The translations under genes were made by a program, and so were the position numbers. Positions 40,066 through 47,203 of a stretch of DNA of 64,000 nucleotides are shown here, piece after piece; positions within the stretch are counted from its first letter, which is position 1, and each line of letters starts with the position of its first letter. Origin of the DNA: Pseudomonadota bacterium. Its GTDB lineage: Bacteria; Pseudomonadota; Gammaproteobacteria; Xanthomonadales; Xanthomonadaceae. The stretch covers positions 496,001-560,000 of the forward strand of contig JAKACT010000001.1 of assembly GCA_021821195.1 (NCBI GenBank), in the 5' to 3' direction. The notes beneath the pieces are model-generated. The model searched no databases, was not told the origin of the DNA, and saw nothing but the letters and a program-made list of their open reading frames with translations.

Positions 40066-40164
40066 ATGCGCGGCCCACACCGCAAGTTTGCGAGTCGCGG
40101 CTCGCCGCTTTTGCTGCCGAAAATAACCGCACACATTCGATCCCAGACGAGGAACACACCATGA
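40066..40164 (+). CDS. Possible 32-residue leader frame
   Basis: A basic 32-residue frame that ends by overlapping the next start codon (ATGA at 40161-40164), which would couple translation. It spans promoter site 3. There is no recognisable homology and it may be a chance frame. Confidence 0.18.
   Translation: MRGPHRKFASRGSPLLLPKITAHIRSQTRNTP
40081..40124 (+). promoter_or_regulatory. Island promoter, site 3, for the glycine-zipper gene
   Basis: Palindrome CGCAAGTTTGCG at 40081-40092, 26 bases, then GAAAAT at 40119-40124. Transcription would begin near 40131, 30 bases before the ATG at 40161. Confidence 0.65.
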
Positions 40165-40487
40165 GCAAGCAGATCAAGAATTCCACCGTGGCCGGCGGCG
40201 TGGGCGCTGTAGCCACCACCGGCACTGCGATGGCCACCGCCTCTGCCGTTTCCGGCGCCTCGGCGGCCGGGATCATGTCGGCAACTGCCGGCAGCACCGG
40301 TGCCGCGCTCGCAAGCCTGGCCGGTGCATCCGGAACCGCCGGTGGTGCGGCCGTTGCCTCGGGCATGGCCACCATCGGATCCGCCGTGGGGGGTGGCATG
40401 GCCGCCGGCGCCATTATCACCGCCGCTGCGCCCGTGGCAGCTTTGGCGGCGATCGGCTGGGGGCTGTTCAAGTTTTTCGAGGATTGA
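40161..40487 (+). CDS. Ala/Gly-rich glycine-zipper membrane protein
   Basis: 108 residues from the ATG at 40161 with GAGGA upstream. Almost the whole protein is small residues (Ala, Gly, Ser, Thr) in GxxxG/GxxxA repeats (GGVGAVATTG, GTAGGAAVASG, VGGGMAAGAI). It ends with a hydrophobic helix PVAALAAIGWGLFKFFED. No signal peptide is visible. Such composition is typical of oligomerising membrane peptides, bacteriocin-like peptides and some holins. First of three small genes in a row; all functions unknown. Confidence 0.7.
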   Translation: MSKQIKNSTVAGGVGAVATTGTAMATASAVSGASAAGIMSATAGSTGAALASLAGASGTAGGAAVASGMATIGSAVGGGMAAGAIITAAAPVAALAAIGWGLFKFFED

Positions 40488-40570
40488 GGTAACGCTCCGA
40501 TATCGGATGCACAACCAGCCGAGGTCAGTTCTCTTTCTGCCCCCTCCTCTTCGTTCACAAGGAAAACTCC

Positions 40571-40903
40571 ATGAGCCGCCAACACAACAAGCGCAACCGC
40601 AATCTGGAACCGGTCATCTTTGAGTCGACCCACGAAGCGCTGGACACGGAGCAGGGCGAACTGCTGCTGACGCAACTGCGGGAGCGCCTGCTCCGGGAAC
40701 CCGTGGTGTCCGAGCGCGCGGAGGAATGGATCTACTCCCGCGAGGCCAGCGCCGACCTGCGGCAGTACCATTCCGGCGAACAAATCGGCTACTACCGAGG
40801 GCACGAAGCCGGCTTCGCCAAGGGTGCCGCCGTCACTGCACTGGCAACGCTGGGTACAGTGTTGCTCGGCGGCTTGACGTTGTACTTCAAGTACAAGGAC
40901 TGA
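40571..40903 (+). CDS. Small tail-anchored protein
   Basis: 110 residues, AAGGAAAA upstream of the ATG. A charged, helical cytoplasmic part (residues 1-78; EQGELLLTQLRERLLREP, YHSGEQIGYYRGHEAGF) is followed by one C-terminal transmembrane helix (AAVTALATLGTVLLGGLTLYF) and KYKD, so the protein is probably C-tail-anchored in the inner membrane. It lies between the glycine-zipper gene and a zinc-ribbon gene. I do not recognise it. Confidence 0.6.
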   Translation: MSRQHNKRNRNLEPVIFESTHEALDTEQGELLLTQLRERLLREPVVSERAEEWIYSREASADLRQYHSGEQIGYYRGHEAGFAKGAAVTALATLGTVLLGGLTLYFKYKD

Positions 40904-40908
40904 TCGTC

Positions 40909-41076
40909 ATGTCCAAGCGCCCGCGCCCGTCGATCACGGGTTTTCGCCCCGGCCCGCCCTGGTTCTTCCGCTGCAGGAAATGCGGCCAGACCCACGCCCG
41001 GCGGATCAATCTGTCCCTGCGGTGCCCGCACTGTGGTGCATTCGACGTCGTCCGGGATCCATTCCCATTGAAGTAG
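40909..41076 (+). CDS. Small zinc-ribbon protein
   Basis: 55 residues. Two cysteine knuckles, CRKCG and CPHCG, with basic residues around them form a likely zinc ribbon, which could bind nucleic acid. It starts 5 bases after the preceding stop and is probably in the same three-gene unit. It converges on the Csx16-Can2 fusion gene. Confidence 0.55.
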   Translation: MSKRPRPSITGFRPGPPWFFRCRKCGQTHARRINLSLRCPHCGAFDVVRDPFPLK

Positions 41077-41103
41077 CAATGCCATGCCCCCATTCAAGCG
41101 CGC

Positions 41104-42900
41104 TCAGTGTTTGTTCCGCGCCTTGATGAAAGCGTTGGCCATTTGATCGCCGCACGCCGCACGCTTGGCATCTCCAGACTTGCCCGAAGCCCGGGAACCA
41201 GTCGGTCTGGGAGGATCGAAGTGCGAGGGCGCAAAACCTTCCGACTCCGGCAACCTGCAGTTCTCAACCCATTTCCTGATCGCGTCGTGCACGCTCGCGG
41301 TGAACTTCGGGTCGCTCTGGCCTTCGAAAACCCGGATGCGATGGTTCTTACTAGCGCGATCAGCGTCCTTGGAATCCAGCCCACGCAGGGTGACCAGCCA
41401 GCGGTCGTTGAAGTAGTGCCCGAGCTTCTCGGCCAATGCGTCGAGCTTGTAGACAGCTTCAGCCGCACGAGTGTCCTGCTTGCCATCCCGGTTCAGGCCG
41501 CCGGTTTTCGCCTCGACCACCAGCAGGCGATTGCCGCAGGCGACGACCAGATCGAATTCATTCTTCACATCGGCCCGTGAGACCTCGACGCCTTGCGCCC
41601 AGTCGTCAACCCCCGCATCGGCGAACTGTTTAGCCAGCCACACCTCCAGCCAGCCACCGGCAGCAAACGCCAGCTCATCCCGGGCAGTCAAATCGAATTT
41701 AAGTTGCAGTCTGTCTCCAGTGTCGGACAACTGCACCTGAGCCACTCCGCAACGCAGCAACGCAGCGCCGAAGGAACCGCTCAGGGCTCGCCGCAAACCT
41801 GACCAATTCTGCTTACCCGCTCCCAAGATGGAAATCTCGAAGCTGGGTTGCTTGCGTGAGCCCATCCATTCGATGGAGGCGAATTCGTTGCTCGCCAGGC
41901 GCTTGCCCTTCCTGTTCTTCCTTTCGTCCAGCAGCCAGCCCGCCAGATCCAACAGCGAATACCACGCAGGTAGCCAATCTCTGGCGCCCCGGTCCAGCAA
42001 CAGGTCGAACAGAGAGGCGCGCGCTAGCCAGTCCCCATATTTCGGCGCCGCACTTTGCGCGCTGGCGACCTTGAACCCCTGCAACGCCAGCATGTCGGCG
42101 ATGTTCAGCACCCCCTGCATTGGCAACGTAGGGCGATGCGGTGACAGCAGATCCTCCAGCTGCCGGTGCTCGGTGTCGACGTAAAGCCCGCGCAGGGCAC
42201 TGCCAAACGCCTCCGCGCGCTTGCCGAACGCACGCTGCAGCGCCATCGACATGGGCTTGGTACCACCGGTCAGATTGACAACCACCTGCGGGCGCAGGCC
42301 CATCGCCAGCTCGCCGACCAGGTCCTCGACCTGCTCCAGCAAGACGGCGTAGCTGCTGTCATCCCACTCCACGACTACGACCTTCGGTGGATTTTCCCGA
42401 CTGGAAAACCATTGCTTCAGGGCGCTTGCCTGTTTTTTCATGGCCGGACTCGCCAGCAGACACACCTGGTCGGTACGCATCTGCAGCCAACCGATCGCCG
42501 CGGGGGCCAGCTGGGCGCTGACGGGGATCAGGCTGATGGACGGCTGCGGACTGGCGGCCTTGCGCGCGCGGCCGGCCGGAACTTCCTCCGCTTCCTTCTG
42601 CCGGACCTCATAACGGGCAAAGCGTCCGCCGTAGCGGTACACCTGCACACCTGTCAGCTCCTTGCCGCGCTGCGCTGGCGGCGTTTCGATATCCAGCGAC
42701 CAGAACTTCACGCCCATGGTCTGCAGCGTGGCGATCATGCGTATCGGCAGGGTCCCGACCACCACGTCGCCCTTTTTCAGGATTGACAGATCCAGATGAT
42801 CAAGCATCCGATCGATGGCGAAAGGCAGCTGGCCGTGCTTGGCCTTGGCATCCACCCAGATACGGGTGCCCTCGTGCCGGGTGACTAGGTATGTAGTCAA
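41104..42900 (-). CDS. Csx16 domain fused to a Can2/Card1-type CARF nuclease
   Basis: 598 residues, three parts. Residues 1-85 are a Csx16 (VVA1548-type) domain: TRHEG (7-11), DHLD (34-37), GDVVVGTLP (44-52), RGKELT (78-83), matching the stand-alone Csx16 at 63282. Residues ~120-270 are a CARF Rossmann domain with VCLLASP and the ligand-loop NLTGGTKPM (209-217). Residues ~290-545 carry a PD-(D/E)xK nuclease: Glu419, Asp450 in NEFD, Glu463 and Lys465 in VVEAK, the arrangement of DUF1887/Can2/Card1 proteins. Can2-type enzymes are DNases/RNases switched on by cyclic tetra-adenylate from Cas10. Csx16 is believed to be a ring nuclease that removes such signals. The fusion is inferred from one uninterrupted frame. 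No copy of the island palindrome is clear upstream. Confidence 0.85.
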   Translation of the reverse strand: MTTYLVTRHEGTRIWVDAKAKHGQLPFAIDRMLDHLDLSILKKGDVVVGTLPIRMIATLQTMGVKFWSLDIETPPAQRGKELTGVQVYRYGGRFARYEVRQKEAEEVPAGRARKAASPQPSISLIPVSAQLAPAAIGWLQMRTDQVCLLASPAMKKQASALKQWFSSRENPPKVVVVEWDDSSYAVLLEQVEDLVGELAMGLRPQVVVNLTGGTKPMSMALQRAFGKRAEAFGSALRGLYVDTEHRQLEDLLSPHRPTLPMQGVLNIADMLALQGFKVASAQSAAPKYGDWLARASLFDLLLDRGARDWLPAWYSLLDLAGWLLDERKNRKGKRLASNEFASIEWMGSRKQPSFEISILGAGKQNWSGLRRALSGSFGAALLRCGVAQVQLSDTGDRLQLKFDLTARDELAFAAGGWLEVWLAKQFADAGVDDWAQGVEVSRADVKNEFDLVVACGNRLLVVEAKTGGLNRDGKQDTRAAEAVYKLDALAEKLGHYFNDRWLVTLRGLDSKDADRASKNHRIRVFEGQSDPKFTASVHDAIRKWVENCRLPESEGFAPSHFDPPRPTGSRASGKSGDAKRAACGDQMANAFIKARNKH

Positions 42901-43009
42901 AACGGTTCCCCCGCGAGCTGAATACGACTTCCGGGAATGCTAGCAGTCACGTTTGCTGGTCTGCGGCCCTGCATCGGCATCCGACGCACATTGCCAATTC
43001 GTTCGCCAC

Positions 43010-43031
43010 CTCGCCGGCCCGAACCGGCGAG
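43010..43031 (-). terminator. Hairpin after the autotransporter gene
   Basis: 8-bp stem CTCGCCGG / CCGGCGAG with a 6-base loop, 11 bases beyond the autotransporter stop on the minus strand. There is no T-run; partial termination would allow read-through into the fusion gene. Confidence 0.35.
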
Positions 43032-43042
43032 CGGCCGCGTGT

Positions 43043-45820
43043 TCAGAACCCGACCTTGACGCCTGCGGTGGCGTAGGCATTGCTGCGCTGGCCGGTGCCG
43101 CGCTCGGTGCCTGCGGTGACGTACACGATCCAACCCTGCGCGGTGCGGTAGAAGGCATGGCCGCCGACGCGGAAGCTGTCATTGCCCAGCGGCTGGCCCA
43201 TCACGTCGAACGACGCACCCGGAGCGCCGGCGAAGGCGGCGGTGAAGCCGGTATCCGCGCCACCCAGCAGACGACGGGCCGACACGTCGCCGCCGATTAC
43301 CCACTGGCCGATGCTGCGGTCGAAGCGCAGGCCCAGCTCCGCGAAGGTCGCGGTCAGGCTGTCCTTGCCAGCGGTCAGGCCGAAGCCCTCGCCGCCCGCC
43401 TCGGAGAAGCCGCCCTGCGAGTGGCGCAGCGCGGTCACGGCAGCGTAGGGGGACAGGCCGCTCGCCAGCTCCCAGCCGGCCTCGATACGCGCCTGCACGG
43501 CGGTATCGGTGCGCTTGCCGGTCACATCGCTGGCGCTGGCGCCAACCACCACGATGCGGTTCACATCCACGCTGTTGCGGTCGATGGACACGTTGCCGGC
43601 GACATAGCCCGCATCGCCCGTCTGCGCGCGGCCGTAAGCGGCCAGCGTGGTGCCGGTGCCCTCGAAACGACCGCCCAGCCCGTCCAGGTTCGCGCGGTTG
43701 CGGGTGCCGCCGATGGCAGCGCCCACGACCACGCCGCTGTCCAGCACGGCATCAACGCCGACCATCGCGCCGGTGCTGCTGTAGCGCGCCGCGCTGTAGC
43801 CGTCACGGCGCAGCTTGCCGGTGCTGTCCGACGCCTGCACCCACACGTCTGCGTCACCGAACGCGCCCAGGCTGCGGGTGCGATCCGCCAGCAGCTTGCC
43901 GGCGTTGAGCGCCTGCTGGACAGCCACGGTGCGCGCGGTGCCGTGGACTTCGCCGGTCAGGCTCGCCAGCGAAGCGGACGCCGCCTCCACGGTCGGAGCC
44001 GATGCCAGCTTTCCGGCCATCGCCTTCTCCTGCGCCGTGGCGGTGCCGGCCTGCGCCTTGCCGTCCACGTTGCCGAGGAACACATCAGCCTGCGCGCCGC
44101 CGTTGACCGCCGCCAGCGAAGCGCCAGCAGAGGCAGCGGATGCCGCCACCGAGGCGCGGGTCAGCGCCGCATTGACCTGGGTATCGGTGTAGGCCAGCGC
44201 CGCCGTCCAGAAGAAGCCCGAGCCGTAGGTGACCTTGTTGAACGTGCCGGTGACCTTGCCCGCCGTCAGCAGGGTTTCGGTCGGCTTGGCGGTGTAGTCG
44301 CTGTTCTCCGGCAGCAGTTGCAGGGAGCCGGCGAGCCTGGCGTTGCCGGTGATGGACAGCCCGGTGCCCAGCTGGATCGCCGTGGTGCCCGCGCCGTCCC
44401 AATCCACGGTGTAGTCGCCGGTGATCTTGCCGCCCTTCGAGCCGAAGGTGCCGCCGTTGACGACGACCGAGGAAGCGAGCGAGCCGGTCAGCATCAGGGT
44501 GCCCGCCTCGACGCGGGTGCCGCCGCTGTAGGTGTTGCCGCCCGTCAGGGTCAGCGTGCCGCTGCCGCGCTTGACCAGGCTGCCGGTGCCGGTGATCGCG
44601 TTGGAGAAGGTGCCATTGCCGACGACATTGGCATCGAAGGTGCCGACCAGCTGGCCGGGGCCATGCACGGCCTTCGCGGCATTCAGCAGGCCCCAGCCGA
44701 ACACGGCATCCACGCCGGCATCACCCAGATCGGTAGCGGTGGTCAGGATCGTCTGCTGCACGTTCGACGCGCTCATCCACGGGAACGCCTGCCAGACCAG
44801 CGCAGCCGCGCCGGTGGCGTTGGGCGCAGCGAAGGACGTGCCCTGCCCGCCGCCGCCGCTGAAAGCGGAGTCCGGCACGCCGGGGAAGTAAACGAGGCCC
44901 GGAGCAGCGAGGCACCACGATGCAGCGTTGCCGCAGGCATTGGCGTAGTCGGCCTTGCCGGTGACGTTGCCCTTCGCGTCCAGCGCCACCGCGGTGACGG
45001 CCAGCCAGTTGTTCTTAAAGCTGGCGTCGTAGTGGGGGGCGACGGCGGTGCCGCCCGCTTCGGCGGCGGACTCGTTGCCGGTGGACGCCACGACCAGCGC
45101 GTTGCCGGCGACGGCCTTGCTGCCGACCCAATAGCCGAACGCGCGAGCATTCGCCTCGTTGTCCGAGGTAAAGCCGCCCAGGGAGAAGTTGAACAGGCGC
45201 ACGCCCTGCGCCAGCATCCCGCTCACGGCAAGCCCGGCCTGCCCGTAGTCGCACGAGTCGTTGTAGCAGATGCGGCCCCAATACAGGCTCGCCTCGGGAG
45301 CAACGCCACCCTTGAAGTCACCGCTCGCCTTGCCGGCCAGCACCGTACCGACGACGTTGCCGTGGCCGTCCTTCTTGCTGGGGTCTTTCTCGCCGGCGTG
45401 GCCGGTGTAGTCGATGTACGACGTCACCTGCCCTTCCAGCGGCGCGTATCCGGTGTGCCAGGCGTCATCCAGCAGGCCGACCTTCACGCCCTTGCCGGTG
45501 TAGCCCTCGCTGTGCGCGATGTCGGCATTGGTCGGCACCAGGATGTTGTCGTGCTTGCCGTTGTAGCGGAACAGGCAAGGCAACGCACCGCCGTAGTTGG
45601 TCGCGCCCTTGTCCTCGCACTTCGGCGCCGGATAGGTACAGGGCAGCGGGCCACCGTAGTTCGTCGCCTTGCTGTCCTGACAGGTCTGCGGGGCAGTCGG
45701 CGAAGGCGTCGGTGGGTTGGACGGGCGGACATTGCCGCCGCCACCGCCACCGCAGGCGGACAGGCCGATGGTGGTGGCGATGGCGATGGCGAGCTGGGAA
45801 AGGGGGAGGCGATAGAACAT
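43043..45820 (-). CDS. Serine-protease autotransporter (subtilisin S8 passenger), lipoprotein-type signal
   Basis: 925 residues from the ATG at 45820. Signal ends in a lipobox (LSAC, Cys23), followed by a Gly run and a Pro/Cys-rich linker. The S8 protease domain has Asp118 or 119 (VKVGLLDDAW), His153 (DGHGNVVGTV) and the Ser motif GTSFAAPNATG near residue 350. Then come autotransporter repeat strands (GSLVKRGSGTLTLTGGNTYSGGTRV), and a ~270-residue C-terminal beta-barrel ending AYATAGVKVGF with the terminal Phe needed for BAM insertion. It should display or release a protease at the cell surface. It is read in the same direction as the M50-like gene upstream and sits between CRISPR genes under island promoter site 4. 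Confidence 0.9.
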   Translation of the reverse strand: MFYRLPLSQLAIAIATTIGLSACGGGGGGNVRPSNPPTPSPTAPQTCQDSKATNYGGPLPCTYPAPKCEDKGATNYGGALPCLFRYNGKHDNILVPTNADIAHSEGYTGKGVKVGLLDDAWHTGYAPLEGQVTSYIDYTGHAGEKDPSKKDGHGNVVGTVLAGKASGDFKGGVAPEASLYWGRICYNDSCDYGQAGLAVSGMLAQGVRLFNFSLGGFTSDNEANARAFGYWVGSKAVAGNALVVASTGNESAAEAGGTAVAPHYDASFKNNWLAVTAVALDAKGNVTGKADYANACGNAASWCLAAPGLVYFPGVPDSAFSGGGGQGTSFAAPNATGAAALVWQAFPWMSASNVQQTILTTATDLGDAGVDAVFGWGLLNAAKAVHGPGQLVGTFDANVVGNGTFSNAITGTGSLVKRGSGTLTLTGGNTYSGGTRVEAGTLMLTGSLASSVVVNGGTFGSKGGKITGDYTVDWDGAGTTAIQLGTGLSITGNARLAGSLQLLPENSDYTAKPTETLLTAGKVTGTFNKVTYGSGFFWTAALAYTDTQVNAALTRASVAASAASAGASLAAVNGGAQADVFLGNVDGKAQAGTATAQEKAMAGKLASAPTVEAASASLASLTGEVHGTARTVAVQQALNAGKLLADRTRSLGAFGDADVWVQASDSTGKLRRDGYSAARYSSTGAMVGVDAVLDSGVVVGAAIGGTRNRANLDGLGGRFEGTGTTLAAYGRAQTGDAGYVAGNVSIDRNSVDVNRIVVVGASASDVTGKRTDTAVQARIEAGWELASGLSPYAAVTALRHSQGGFSEAGGEGFGLTAGKDSLTATFAELGLRFDRSIGQWVIGGDVSARRLLGGADTGFTAAFAGAPGASFDVMGQPLGNDSFRVGGHAFYRTAQGWIVYVTAGTERGTGQRSNAYATAGVKVGF

Positions 45821-45903
45821 GTCGGATCGTCCTTGAAGTAGAAAAATATGGCTTCCTCGGATGGGTACCTTCGACCGTCCGATCCATGCCGATGTGTTGC
45901 GAA

Positions 45904-45947
45904 ATGTTGGCTGATGCCGGTGTCTTTGAGGCCGTTGCAAACTTGCA
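45904..45947 (-). promoter_or_regulatory. Island promoter, site 4, for the autotransporter
   Basis: Palindrome TGCAAACTTGCA at 45936-45947. On the minus strand, 26 bases later, is CAACAT (45909-45904). Transcription would start near 45897, 77 bases before the autotransporter ATG. Confidence 0.62.
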
Positions 45948-45984
45948 GCGCGGTGATACAGGTCATTGCATCGAAAGATCCCCT

Positions 45985-46533
45985 TCATCTGCCGAGCAGA
46001 ATCTCTACGCCCGCCGCCAGGTATGCAATTGGCGTGAGCGCAATCTGCAGCGCACAGGTGGAGACAAAGAACTTGCCCAGGAATCCGGTCCCGCGCCAAT
46101 CGCTGGCGGAGTACATGCTGGCGCCCAGCAGGCACCACAGGAGAGCGACCAACCAGCCAAGCCCCTCCAGCACCGGCTGCGGCTCCCCCAGCTTCAGATG
46201 AGCAATGAAGGCGGCCGCGACAAACAGCAGTAGCGGGGCAGTACTGACCAGCGTCTGGCCGATTTGCCCCAGCCCTACGCCCTTGTAGGACACCATCCCG
46301 TAGGTCTGGTTGCCGTGGGAATCCTGCCCCAGGCCCAGCTGCATCTCCGCCCTGCCGCCGAGCAGGAGCACAGCGACGAAGTGGCAGGTTTCGTGCAGTA
46401 GCAGCGCCGGAAGGTGCAACCACCAACGCACGCGCAGCGACACCCGCGGCAGCAGGACAAACAGCCAGACGGCCACGGTGGTGAGAGACACAACCAGGTA
46501 AACCGGGGAGTACGGGGCGAGGGTGATGTTCAT
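45985..46533 (-). CDS. M50-like membrane metalloprotease
   Basis: 182 residues with about five transmembrane segments. A zinc-protease motif HETCH (residues 47-51) lies within a membrane helix. A later SMYSASDWRG segment (about residue 139-148) could give the third ligand, as in site-2-protease-type M50B proteins. The substrate is unknown, although M50 proteases commonly cut membrane anti-sigma factors or signal peptides. Promoter site 5 places its -10 six bases before the ATG, suggesting a leaderless mRNA. It lies upstream of the autotransporter on the same strand. Confidence 0.72.
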   Translation of the reverse strand: MNITLAPYSPVYLVVSLTTVAVWLFVLLPRVSLRVRWWLHLPALLLHETCHFVAVLLLGGRAEMQLGLGQDSHGNQTYGMVSYKGVGLGQIGQTLVSTAPLLLFVAAAFIAHLKLGEPQPVLEGLGWLVALLWCLLGASMYSASDWRGTGFLGKFFVSTCALQIALTPIAYLAAGVEILLGR

Positions 46534-46539
46534 GTGGCC

Positions 46540-46583
46540 AGTATCCGGCCGCGTTCGTAGCGGACGCCTCTTGCAAGTTTGCA
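46540..46583. promoter_or_regulatory. Island promoter, site 5 (divergent: M50-like gene and cmr side)
   Basis: Palindrome TGCAAGTTTGCA at 46572-46583. On the minus strand GATACT (46545-46540) follows after exactly 26 bases. On the plus strand TAGCCT (46611-46616) follows after 27. It separates the M50-like gene from the small gene at 46672, which precedes cmr1. Confidence 0.65.
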
Positions 46584-46671
46584 GACGAAGGCCGCCCCGA
46601 GCGTCCGCGTAGCCTGTGCTTCCACCGCATCGTCAACGAATCGCGGCACGACCCAAACCACAGGAAATCAC

Positions 46672-46833
46672 ATGTCCAACCCAGCCGACCCGTTCTTCAC
46701 CCGCCAATGGCACAAGCCATACATCAAGTTCCTGCTGTTGAGTGGCGCCCTGCTGATTCTGCTGGTGCCGCCTGCGCACAACCTGACCACAAAAGGGGTA
46801 ACAACCGCTGCCAGCGCGCGATCGACGAACTGA
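46672..46833 (+). CDS. Small single-span membrane protein
   Basis: 53 residues, AGGA upstream of the ATG. One transmembrane helix (about residues 18-35, FLLLSGALLILLVPPAH) between short polar tails. It has no recognisable family. It is the first gene on the plus strand after promoter site 5. Confidence 0.5.
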   Translation: MSNPADPFFTRQWHKPYIKFLLLSGALLILLVPPAHNLTTKGVTTAASARSTN

Positions 46834-46878
46834 ACGCTGCGCGCCCGCCTCGCTCCCGACAGCAAAAAGAGAGACCCC

Positions 46879-47052
46879 ATGTCCGATCTGCAGCTCGTCA
46901 TCACCGCCGACGCCCCTCCGGACTTGAGTAGCACGGGAATTCTTCTGAATTTGCGCAGTCCATCAACAATTTTTCTGGGTCAAGACAAATTCACTGGAAG
47001 TTCATTTAGGATCGGGCCGGGGACCGCCCTAAGTTCGGCTATGGAGATGTGA
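46879..47052 (+). CDS. Possible 57-residue protein or gene remnant
   Basis: A 57-residue frame starting MSDLQLVITADAPPDLSSTG. The C-terminal two-thirds uses AT-rich, locally atypical codons, and the stretch 46930-47050 stands out as AT-richer than the surroundings. It may be the beginning of a truncated gene fused to an inserted segment. There is a weak ribosome site. Confidence 0.3.
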   Translation: MSDLQLVITADAPPDLSSTGILLNLRSPSTIFLGQDKFTGSSFRIGPGTALSSAMEM

Positions 47053-47203
47053 GGTTGAAGGATCACACCCGTTTGCAGCATTGCTTTTCCTCTTTTTTCA
47101 CTCCCCAGCACCTCCCTGCTTCGCATGCCGCCTCGGATGCGCGCGAAGCTTTGCCTGCATCAGTACCTCCCAACCCTGCCAACGATCATGGAGACGTCTA
47201 GTC

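Noticed and set aside
42946..42957. Possible degenerate island palindrome upstream of the Csx16-Can2 gene (AGCAAACGTGAC, minus strand)
   Set aside because: Only 8 of 12 bases agree and the hexamer at 26 bases (AGCTCG) does not fit; not counted as a site.
42953..45841. Open frame of 962 codons on the plus strand opposite the autotransporter
   Set aside because: The minus strand encodes a coherent signal peptide, S8 protease triad and beta-barrel; the plus-strand reading is a GC-rich shadow with no domain or start signal.
47066..47085. Half palindrome CGTTTGCA before cmr1
   Set aside because: Only one half-site matches and no -10 follows at the fixed distance; site 5 at 46572 is the better promoter for the cmr side.
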